A DNA stretch of 5,203 nt, taken from contig JANXUW010000725.1 of the NCBI GenBank assembly GCA_025351985.1, forward strand, positions 1 to 5,203. The letters are read 5' to 3'. This DNA comes from Pseudolysobacter sp. GTDB taxonomy: Bacteria; Pseudomonadota; Gammaproteobacteria; Xanthomonadales; Rhodanobacteraceae. The notes under the pieces are model-generated. The model made no database searches and was not told where the DNA came from. It saw only the letters and a program-made list of their open reading frames with translations. The position numbers and the translations under genes are program-made. This document shows, in pieces, positions 1 through 5,203 of this stretch (within the stretch, counting starts at the first letter, position 1; every line of letters begins with the position of its first letter).

Positions 1-2456
1 CGTGCGTTTTCGCTCTTGAGCATCGGCGGCCCATCGACAATGCGTATGTCGGTCACGGCAGACAGCGGCAACTGCGCACCTTTCGCGGTGAGAATCGGCA
101 GTTGTTTCAGCTTCTCGACCGAGTCGCGCACCTCGCGCGGATAGCGCACGCTGATCGGAAAACGCTGCAGTCCTTCGACTGTTTCGCCGATCACCTCGCC
201 GCCAATGGCCGAGGCAATGACTTCCTGCACGTCGGCAATGTTCAGCCCGAAACGCGCCGCAGCGGCACGGTCAATATGGATGTCGATGTAGCGACCCCCG
301 GTGAGGCGTTCGGCCAGCGCGGAACTCACGCCGGGTACATTTTTCACGATGCCCCCGATCTGCTGCGTGACGCGATCGATCTGCATCAAGTCTGGCCCCG
401 CGACCTTGATGCCGACGGGGCTCTTGATACCGGTCGCGAGCATGTCCAGACGATTGCGGATCGGCGGAATCCAGACATTGGTCAAACCCGGCACTTGCAC
501 CAGTTGATCCATTTCCTCGATCAGCTTCGGCATCGTCATGCCGGATCGCCATTGATCGAGCGGCTTGAACTGCAGCGTGGTCTCGAACATTTCCATCGGC
601 GCCGGATCGGTCGCCGTGTCGGCGCGTCCGGCCTTGCCGAACACGCGCGCGACTTCGGGCACGGTCTTGAGCAGCCGATCCGTTTGCTGCAGGAGTTGCG
701 CGGCCTTGTCGGCGGAAAGACCCGGCAACGCTGTGGGCATGTAAAGCACGTCGCCTTCGTCGAACTGCGGCAGGAATTCGCCGCCCATACGCGTGACCGG
801 AATGAACGTCAGTACGAGCAGGATCGCAGCGATGGCCAATGTCAGCCACGGGCGGCGCAACACGCCGTCCAACAGCGGCCGGTAGGCTGCGATCAACCAT
901 CGGTTCAACGGATTGGCATGCTCTTCAGGCAATCGCCCGCGGATCAAATAGCCCATCAGGATCGGCACTAGCGTCACGCTCAATCCGGCCGCCGCCGCCA
1001 TTGCGTAGCTCTTGGTAAAGGCGAGCGGTCCAAATAATCTTCCTTCCTGCGCCTGCAGCGTGAACACCGGTGCGAACGACAGCGTGATGATCAGCAGGCA
1101 GAAGAACAGCGCGGGGCCGACCTCTACGGCGGCCTCGGTAATCACACGCCAATGCTCGCCGCGCTCGATCGTTCGCTGCGGATTTTCGTGACGCCAGCTT
1201 TCCAGATGCTTGTGCGCGTTCTCGATCATCACCACCGCCGCATCGACCATCGCGCCAATCGCGATCGCGATACCGCCGAGCGACATCAGGTTCGCATTCA
1301 CGCCTTGGTAGTGCATCACGTTAAACGCCATGAACACGCCGAGCGGCAACGATACGATCGCGACCAGCGCCGAGCGAAGATGAAACAGGAATGCGAGGCA
1401 GACCAGCGCGACGACGATGAACTCTTCGATAAGCTTGCCGCTCAAGTTATCGACCGCACGCTCGATCAGCTCGGAGCGATCGTAGGTCGGCACGACCTCG
1501 ACACCCGCCGGCAGGCTCACCTTCAACGCGGCCAGTTTTGCCTTCACTGCATCGATGGTGGCCAATGCGTTCTTGCCGGTGCGCATGACGATAATGCCGC
1601 CGGCGACTTCGCCTTGGCCGTCTAGCTCGGCAACGCCCAGCCGCAACGCTGGGCCGATCTGCACATGTGCGACATCCTGTAGCGTGACCGGCACGCCATC
1701 GGCGCCGAGCTTGAGCGGAATGCGGCGGAAGTCATCCAGGGTTTTCAGGTAACCATCGGCGCGCACCATATAGTCCGCCTCGGCCATTTCGATGACCGAG
1801 CCGCCGGTTTCGGCATTGCCGCGGCGCACCGCCTCGATGACCTGGAATGGCGTGATGCCGTAGGCCTTCAGATGTTCGGGATCGAGCACGATCTGGTATT
1901 CGCGCACCATGCCGCCGAGGCTCGCAACTTCGGCCACGTCGGGTACGGTCTTCAGCTCGTACTTGAGAAACCAGTCTTGCAGTGCGCGCAGTTGACCGAG
2001 ATCATGTTGACCGGTGCGATCGACCAGCGCGTATTCGTAGATCCAGCCGACGCCGGTCGCATCGGGCCCGAGCGATGCGGTGGCTCCCGGCGGCAATCGT
2101 GATTGCACCTGGCTCAAGTATTCGAGCACACGCGAGCGTGCCCAGTAGAGATCGGTGCCGTCATCGAACAGCACGTAGACGTAGGAATCACCGAAGAACG
2201 AATAACCGCGCACTGTCTTCGCGCCGGGCACCGACAGCATGGTCGTGGTCAACGGATACGTCACTTGATCCTGCACGATCTGCGGTGCCTGTCCGGGATA
2301 CGTGGTGTGCACGATCACCTGTACATCGGATAGATCCGGCAAAGCATCCAGCGGTGTGCGTATTACTGCCCAGACGCCCCAGGCTGCGACCATGACGGTG
2401 GCGAGCAACACCAGAAAGCGGTTCGCGATCGACCAGCCAATCAGTCTCGCGATCAT
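1..2456 (-). CDS. cusA: CusA-type Cu(I)/Ag(I) RND efflux pump, partial (C-terminus off window)
   Basis: Inner-membrane proton/metal antiporter that binds Cu(I) or Ag(I) in the periplasm or membrane and drives it through the CusB-CusC channel out of the cell. The ATG at 2456 opens an uninterrupted frame to the left edge (818 codons; the 819th begins CG on the coding strand, so it is Arg). GGAG lies 8 bases upstream. Visible landmarks: TM1 about residues 13-32, [11 protein letters not shown] (37-47), periplasmic porter region to about 340, TM2 about 343-360, TM4 with [14 protein letters not shown] including Asp405 (proton relay), TM5-TM7 to about 550, then the second porter region. Met573, Met623 and Met672 form the known Cu/Ag site. 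Arg83, Glu567, Asp617, Glu625, Arg669 and Lys678, reported as functional in E. coli CusA, are present at the same numbers, so no net indel occurs. Residues 271 and 755, Met in E. coli, are Leu and Val. The last TM helices, with the Glu939 and Lys984 equivalents, are outside the window. The start overlaps the cusB stop by 4 bases. Identity is near certain; metal choice is inferred. Confidence 0.97.
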   Translation of the reverse strand, partial: MIARLIGWSIANRFLVLLATVMVAAWGVWAVIRTPLDALPDLSDVQVIVHTTYPGQAPQIVQDQVTYPLTTTMLSVPGAKTVRGYSFFGDSYVYVLFDDGTDLYWARSRVLEYLSQVQSRLPPGATASLGPDATGVGWIYEYALVDRTGQHDLGQLRALQDWFLKYELKTVPDVAEVASLGGMVREYQIVLDPEHLKAYGITPFQVIEAVRRGNAETGGSVIEMAEADYMVRADGYLKTLDDFRRIPLKLGADGVPVTLQDVAHVQIGPALRLGVAELDGQGEVAGGIIVMRTGKNALATIDAVKAKLAALKVSLPAGVEVVPTYDRSELIERAVDNLSGKLIEEFIVVALVCLAFLFHLRSALVAIVSLPLGVFMAFNVMHYQGVNANLMSLGGIAIAIGAMVDAAVVMIENAHKHLESWRHENPQRTIERGEHWRVITEAAVEVGPALFFCLLIITLSFAPVFTLQAQEGRLFGPLAFTKSYAMAAAAGLSVTLVPILMGYLIRGRLPEEHANPLNRWLIAAYRPLLDGVLRRPWLTLAIAAILLVLTFIPVTRMGGEFLPQFDEGDVLYMPTALPGLSADKAAQLLQQTDRLLKTVPEVARVFGKAGRADTATDPAPMEMFETTLQFKPLDQWRSGMTMPKLIEEMDQLVQVPGLTNVWIPPIRNRLDMLATGIKSPVGIKVAGPDLMQIDRVTQQIGGIVKNVPGVSSALAERLTGGRYIDIHIDRAAAARFGLNIADVQEVIASAIGGEVIGETVEGLQRFPISVRYPREVRDSVEKLKQLPILTAKGAQLPLSAVTDIRIVDGPPMLKSENA

Positions 2457-3694
2457 GGGTTTTTCTCCGACGCCGGCGCACTCATGCGCGACAAGCTGCC
2501 GCGCAAGTTCGCTTCCGAGTCGATCAGGAACTGGCCCGAGACGACGACGCGCGAGCCGTCCTCAAGACCGTCGAGGATGACCGTCTTGCCATTGGCTTCC
2601 GCACCTGTTTTCACGTCGACCGGCCGGAAATGTCCCTCAGATTCGGCGACGATTAAGACGGTTCGTTCGCCGGTGCGAATCACGGCTTCGCTAGGCACGG
2701 ATAGCTGCGCCTCGCTCGCTGGGTTTTCAAGCGACACCTGCGCGAACATACCGGGGACGAGTGCCCCGTCGGGATTGGCGAGTTCAACACGCACACGCAA
2801 GGTTCGTGTCATCGCCTCGACCTGCGGCAGGATCGCGCTGACCGCTCCGTCGAAATGGCGTCCCGGCCACGCCGAGACCGTGATCGATACCGGCGCACCT
2901 TCGCGCAAGCCGGCACTCTGCGCCTCGGGCACATCGGCATTGATCCACACCGTGGCAAGACCATTGATGCGGAACAGCGGCATGCCGGGTTCGACAGCTT
3001 GACCTTCGCGTGCATCGAGCTCGGCGATCACGCCGTCGCGGGGTGCGACCAGCGTTACATGCGTTGAGACTTCGCCGGTTTTATCGATGTGTCGGATCGC
3101 GCCCTCGGGCAGACCCAAGGTAATCAATCGCTGTCGCGCTGCCGTGCGTAACGAATCGATGTTGGCGCCGGAAAGACCTCGGAGCGCGCGATATTCCGCC
3201 GCCGCCGACGCCCAGTCGGGTGCGACCAAATCGGCAAGCGCTTGGCCGCGATGCACTGCTGTCAGTGGTTTGCGCACGAACACATGTTCGAGGTAACCGC
3301 GTGTGCGCGCCTGCACAACTTCGTTGGCGCTGTCGTCATACGCAACGGTGCCGGCAACGGTGATGCTCGCTGCGGTCGTGCCGCGTTCAACGAGTGCGGT
3401 GCGGATGCCGAGATTTTGTGCCATGCGTGCATTCACACTGACGCCGCCTGTATCGGAGGAGATACCGCCGCCCTCGGCCTTTTTTGGCACGAGTTGCATG
3501 TCCATGAACGGCGACTTGCCGGGTTTGTCGAAATGCTGATCCGGGCGCATCGGGTCGTACCAGTACAACACGGCCGGATCGGCGGACGCGGACGTTGCCA
3601 TGGTCGCCATCGAGTCTGCAGGGCGATGTACGACGTAGCCGATACCGAGGCCAACGAACAGCGCGATCACCACGGACAAAAGAGTACGGTTCAT
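2453..3694 (-). CDS. cusB: CusB-type periplasmic adaptor (membrane fusion protein) of Cu/Ag efflux
   Basis: Periplasmic adaptor of 413 residues (E. coli CusB is about 407) that joins the RND pump to the outer-membrane channel and, in E. coli, accepts Cu(I)/Ag(I) from the chaperone CusF. Residues 1-22 form a hydrophobic N-terminal signal or anchor with no clear lipobox. Residues 43-71 are the metal-binding segment, with [19 protein letters not shown] and LVPK; Met49, Met64 and Met66 match the three metal-ligand methionines of E. coli CusB, including their numbers. Residues about 110-245 hold the barrel-sandwich (lipoyl-like) halves ([38 protein letters not shown]) around a short helical hairpin. 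A beta-barrel with VWINADVPE and [15 protein letters not shown] follows, and a membrane-proximal domain ends in [19 protein letters not shown]. No CusF-like domain is fused at the C-terminus. AAGGAGA lies before the ATG. The gene overlaps the channel gene by 4 bases upstream and cusA by 4 bases downstream. The adaptor assignment is very secure. Confidence 0.97.
   Translation of the reverse strand: MNRTLLSVVIALFVGLGIGYVVHRPADSMATMATSASADPAVLYWYDPMRPDQHFDKPGKSPFMDMQLVPKKAEGGGISSDTGGVSVNARMAQNLGIRTALVERGTTAASITVAGTVAYDDSANEVVQARTRGYLEHVFVRKPLTAVHRGQALADLVAPDWASAAAEYRALRGLSGANIDSLRTAARQRLITLGLPEGAIRHIDKTGEVSTHVTLVAPRDGVIAELDAREGQAVEPGMPLFRINGLATVWINADVPEAQSAGLREGAPVSITVSAWPGRHFDGAVSAILPQVEAMTRTLRVRVELANPDGALVPGMFAQVSLENPASEAQLSVPSEAVIRTGERTVLIVAESEGHFRPVDVKTGAEANGKTVILDGLEDGSRVVVSGQFLIDSEANLRGSLSRMSAPASEKNP
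2465..2468 (-). promoter_or_regulatory. Ribosome binding site of cusA
   Basis: GGAG on the coding strand, inside the 3' end of cusB, 8 bases before the ATG at 2456. It supports the chosen start; the protein then begins [14 protein letters not shown], matching the family's usual N-terminus. Confidence 0.75.
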
Positions 3695-4914
3695 GGCGCA
3701 TCTCCTTCCGGCAGCAGGAAACGCAACTCGGCCCAGGCGCGCGCGCGTTCGCGCAGTTGGTCGACGTAGGCGATCCGCGATTCAATCTCGGCGGTGCGTG
3801 CGGACAACACAGGTTGGATGTCGCCTTGACCACCGCCATACGCGGCGAGTGCAACCTGGACGCGCTGATCGGTCAAGGTCAGTAATTCGCTCTCGTAGCG
3901 GCGCACGCGTTTGTCGGCGGCTTGCCACGCGGCCAGTGTTTTTCCTGTGTCTTCGCGGTGCATGCGTTCGGCATCCGCGCGCTCGGCCTGGATCTTTTCG
4001 AGCTCGGCTTGCTTGGCGGCAATGCCCGGATCCTGGCGCTGCGAGGCGAACAGCGGCAGGTCGATGCGCACGTCGACCGACAGCATGTTGGAGTACAACG
4101 GCCCGCGTTGCGCGTACGCGACTTCGAGATTCCAGTCCGGCGTTTTTTCGGCGCGTGCTAGCGCGATATCGGTCTGGGCGTATGTCTCCATCGCGGCGTA
4201 CGGTAACAACGCGCCATGATGCCCGACGTGGTCGAGCAGATGCGCGGGCGACTGCGATAACGTGGTGAAATCCGGCGGCTCATCCAACGGCCGTGCCGCC
4301 GCTTCTGCGCCGATCCAGCGCGTGAGTGCTGCCTGCGCACTTTGAGCAGCAAGGACATCAGCGGCGTGGCCGCCGCCACCGCTGAAGACGGCTTCGATCG
4401 TGTGTGCCTGCAGGTTAAGTTCGGGCCGCAAAGACTCGATCAGCGTGCGTTCGCGTTGGGCGACATAGCGATCGATCCACGCCTGCGCGGTTTGCCGGCG
4501 TACATCCAAGGATTGCGCCGTCAGGCGCGCCGATTCGGTCTCGACCACGGCCTCGGCATGCTCACCGCGCAAGCGTCGCTTTTCCTTGCGCGGGAACGCC
4601 TGCGCGAATCCGACCTTGCGCATGGTCATGGAGTCGCGTGTCAAACTGAATTGGTCTGCGGTGTTGACCGGCAGATTATCGATGCCGACGATTAGTTGCG
4701 GATCGGGCAATTCTTGCGCGCGGATCGCTTCGGCTTGTGCAGCGCGAATGGCTGACTGCTGCGCAGCCAGTTGCGGCGCTTGCGTCTCGGCGAGACGCAC
4801 GGCCTCATTCAATCCGAGGAGTTGAGGTTGCTCGGCGAACGCAACGTTGAAACCGAAAGAAAGGAGGAAAGCAACGCACCAGCGACGCGCCAACACAGAG
4901 GGAAACGAAAACAT
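3691..4914 (-). CDS. cusC: TolC-family outer-membrane efflux channel (CzcC-like partner of CusBA)
   Basis: Outer-membrane channel of the tripartite pump; as a trimer it should form a beta-barrel with a periplasmic alpha-helical tunnel. The ATG at 4914 gives 407 residues and has GGAG 5 bases upstream. The same frame is open to a TTG at 4950, but that codon lies in a hairpin loop and has no good ribosome site. Residues 1-27 are a Sec signal peptide with probable cleavage after NVAFA. Two OEP-type repeats follow: LGLNEAVRLAETQAPQLAAQ with a DPQLIVGIDNLP strand and a long helix (about 115-200), then ALARAEKTPDWNLEVAYAQRGPLYS-like residues (251-275), VDVRIDLPLF (280-289) and a second long helix pair (295-400) with YGGGQGDIQPVLSARTAEIE. 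It is shorter than E. coli CusC (about 457) and has no lipobox Cys; Cys13 sits before the hydrophobic core. By type it is closer to CzcC than to CusC, so the symbol is given for position and context. The stop overlaps the cusB start (ATGA). Confidence 0.93.
   Translation of the reverse strand: MFSFPSVLARRWCVAFLLSFGFNVAFAEQPQLLGLNEAVRLAETQAPQLAAQQSAIRAAQAEAIRAQELPDPQLIVGIDNLPVNTADQFSLTRDSMTMRKVGFAQAFPRKEKRRLRGEHAEAVVETESARLTAQSLDVRRQTAQAWIDRYVAQRERTLIESLRPELNLQAHTIEAVFSGGGGHAADVLAAQSAQAALTRWIGAEAAARPLDEPPDFTTLSQSPAHLLDHVGHHGALLPYAAMETYAQTDIALARAEKTPDWNLEVAYAQRGPLYSNMLSVDVRIDLPLFASQRQDPGIAAKQAELEKIQAERADAERMHREDTGKTLAAWQAADKRVRRYESELLTLTDQRVQVALAAYGGGQGDIQPVLSARTAEIESRIAYVDQLRERARAWAELRFLLPEGDAP
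3701..3707 (-). promoter_or_regulatory. Ribosome binding site of cusB
   Basis: AAGGAGA on the coding strand, within the last codons of the channel gene, with GGAG 7 bases from the ATG at 3694. It supports the cusB start and, with the ATGA overlap, coupled translation. Confidence 0.8.
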
Positions 4915-4919
4915 AAAAA

Positions 4920-4923
4920 CTCC
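4920..4923 (-). promoter_or_regulatory. Ribosome binding site of the channel gene
   Basis: GGAG on the coding strand with a 5-base TTTTT spacer to the ATG at 4914. It decides the start: the upstream in-frame TTG at 4950 has no comparable site, and the signal peptide is better placed from the ATG. Confidence 0.75.
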
Positions 4924-4941
4924 AACCACGAATACGAACAG

Positions 4942-4959
4942 GCCGCGCAAAAACGCGGC
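4942..4959 (-). repeat. GC-rich inverted repeat (possible mRNA hairpin) before cusC
   Basis: On the coding strand GCCGCG, then a six-base TTTTTG loop, then CGCGGC, give a perfect 6-bp all-GC stem. The T run is inside the loop, not after the stem, so it lacks the shape of an intrinsic terminator. It ends about 18 bases before the cusC Shine-Dalgarno and could affect mRNA stability or separate expression of the small gene from cusCBA. A chance occurrence in GC-rich DNA is quite possible. Confidence 0.4.
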
Positions 4960-4977
4960 ACCAGGAACGACGTGGTG
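4959..4977 (-). repeat. Weak inverted repeat just after the small gene's stop
   Basis: On the coding strand CACCA and TGGTG form a 5-bp stem around a nine-base loop, starting 4 bases after the TGA and adjoining the GC-rich repeat downstream. The stem is short and may be coincidental. Confidence 0.2.
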
Positions 4978-4981
4978 AAGC

Positions 4982-5203
4982 TCAAATCTGGAAGGAGCAG
5001 TGCTGGACGGTCAGCGGAGGTGCGGTCGCACGGGTCTCGACAACGGCAACATAATCGGACAGACCTGCTCCGGTCGGACGGAGCTCGCGAAGCCAAGTCG
5101 TCGCCGGAAGCAACGCGAGGGGAACCGTCAGCGGTGCGTGGTGATCGGCAGAGGAAGTGATCGGACTACAATGCTGCGCACATCGCGCCTTGTCCGGAGC
5201 GTT
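4982..5203 (-). CDS. Small Cys/His-containing protein, partial (C-terminal 73 residues)
   Basis: The frame is open from the right edge to a TGA at 4984-4982 (73 residues seen, N-terminus missing), 67 bases before the channel gene and on the same strand, so probably the first or an early gene of the operon. Family not recognised with certainty. It contains CAQHC (residues 8-12 of the visible part), SADHHAPL (18-25), a hydrophobic run LTVPLALLPATTWLREL (25-41), a Pro/Thr-rich stretch TRATAPPLTV (57-66) and a C-terminus QHCSFQI. Three Cys and four His in 73 residues are compatible with metal binding. Short proteins of this general shape, with a signal peptide, a Cys/His patch and a PPL...C.F.I-like tail, are in my recollection found ahead of copper-efflux genes in some proteobacteria. 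A DUF2946-like or CopL-like periplasmic protein is possible but not demonstrable here. Coding status rests on the open frame, strand, spacing and protein-like composition. Confidence 0.72.
   Translation of the reverse strand, partial: NAPDKARCAQHCSPITSSADHHAPLTVPLALLPATTWLRELRPTGAGLSDYVAVVETRATAPPLTVQHCSFQI

Larger units (their letters stand above)
4915..4981 (-). other. Intercistronic gap upstream of the channel gene
   Basis: This is the only clear non-coding stretch in the window, 67 bases between the TGA of the small gene and the ATG of the channel gene. It holds two short inverted repeats and the cusC ribosome binding site. I find no convincing sigma70 promoter and no obvious CueR- or CusR-like operator, so the channel gene is probably read through from upstream. 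Confidence 0.7.

Noticed and set aside
102..971. Long plus-strand open frame of 289 codons opposite cusA
   Set aside because: It lies wholly antisense to the well-conserved pump gene. Its product is rich in His, Arg, Asp and Gln, as expected for a reverse-frame shadow of GC-rich coding DNA, and no domain is recognisable.
1152..1625. Plus-strand open frame of 157 codons opposite the TM2-TM4 part of cusA
   Set aside because: It is antisense to conserved membrane helices, is composed of His/Arg/Asp/Gln-rich residues, and has no ribosome site or domain; it is a shadow.
1..2456. Possible pump pseudogene, since the frame never stops in the window
   Set aside because: Landmark residues from 83 to 755 are all at family numbering, and the frame reaches the edge in [10 protein letters not shown], a conserved segment. 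It is simply cut by the window boundary.
3242..3769. Plus-strand open frame of 175 codons opposite cusB and the end of the channel gene
   Set aside because: It crosses a gene junction on the opposite strand and has shadow-like composition; both genes it opposes are clearly real.
4915..4950. TTG at 4950 as the start of the channel protein (12 extra residues)
   Set aside because: The ATG at 4914 has GGAG at good spacing and gives a normal signal peptide. The TTG sits in the loop of an inverted repeat without a Shine-Dalgarno sequence.
4915..4981. Promoter in the gap (TTGCGC and GTATTC as candidate boxes)
   Set aside because: The matches to sigma70 consensus are poor and the spacing is wrong; no copper-regulator palindrome is seen.
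4809..5096. Minus-strand open frame of 95 codons spanning the gap and the channel start
   Set aside because: It is in a different frame from both the small gene and the channel gene and overlaps each of them. The Cys/Ser/Arg-rich product resembles nothing, whereas the competing frames read as sensible proteins.

Overview
The window carries most of a tripartite heavy-metal efflux operon of the Cus (Cu(I)/Ag(I)) type, all on the minus strand, so it is transcribed from right to left as printed. The order of transcription is: the 3' end of a small Cys/His-containing protein (5203 to 4982), a TolC-family outer-membrane channel (cusC-like, 4914 to 3691), a periplasmic adaptor (cusB, 3694 to 2453), and an RND pump (cusA, 2456 to beyond position 1). 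The pump gene is the largest coding region. It runs off the left edge after 818 whole codons, and the remainder (about 230 residues if it has the E. coli length) is missing.

The metal can be inferred from the sequence. Counted from its ATG, the pump has Met573, Met623 and Met672, the three-methionine Cu(I)/Ag(I) site of E. coli CusA, together with the Met391/403/410/486/501 relay positions and Asp405, all at E. coli numbering. The adaptor has Met49, Met64 and Met66 at the numbers of the E. coli CusB precursor. This argues for Cu(I)/Ag(I) rather than Zn/Co/Cd/Ni. Three departures stand out. The funnel pair Met271/Met755 is replaced by Leu/Val. The outer-membrane channel is a short, non-lipidated CzcC-like protein rather than a CusC lipoprotein. 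A small Cys/His protein of unrecognised family precedes the channel gene.

The three efflux genes are tightly packed. Both internal junctions are 4-base ATGA overlaps, each with a good Shine-Dalgarno sequence inside the upstream gene, which suggests translational coupling and matched synthesis. The only non-coding gap is 67 bases (4915-4981), which holds the cusC ribosome binding site and two short inverted repeats. No promoter or regulator is visible, so the operon promoter probably lies to the right of the window.

The high GC content (about 60 percent by eye) and the close match to the E. coli Cus proteins suggest a gamma- or betaproteobacterium. A Xanthomonadales relative is plausible from the small upstream gene plus the CzcC-like channel, but this is a weak guess. 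I see no mobile element, RNA gene, CRISPR array or new multi-gene system. This is a recognisable metal-resistance operon with a few unusual details.
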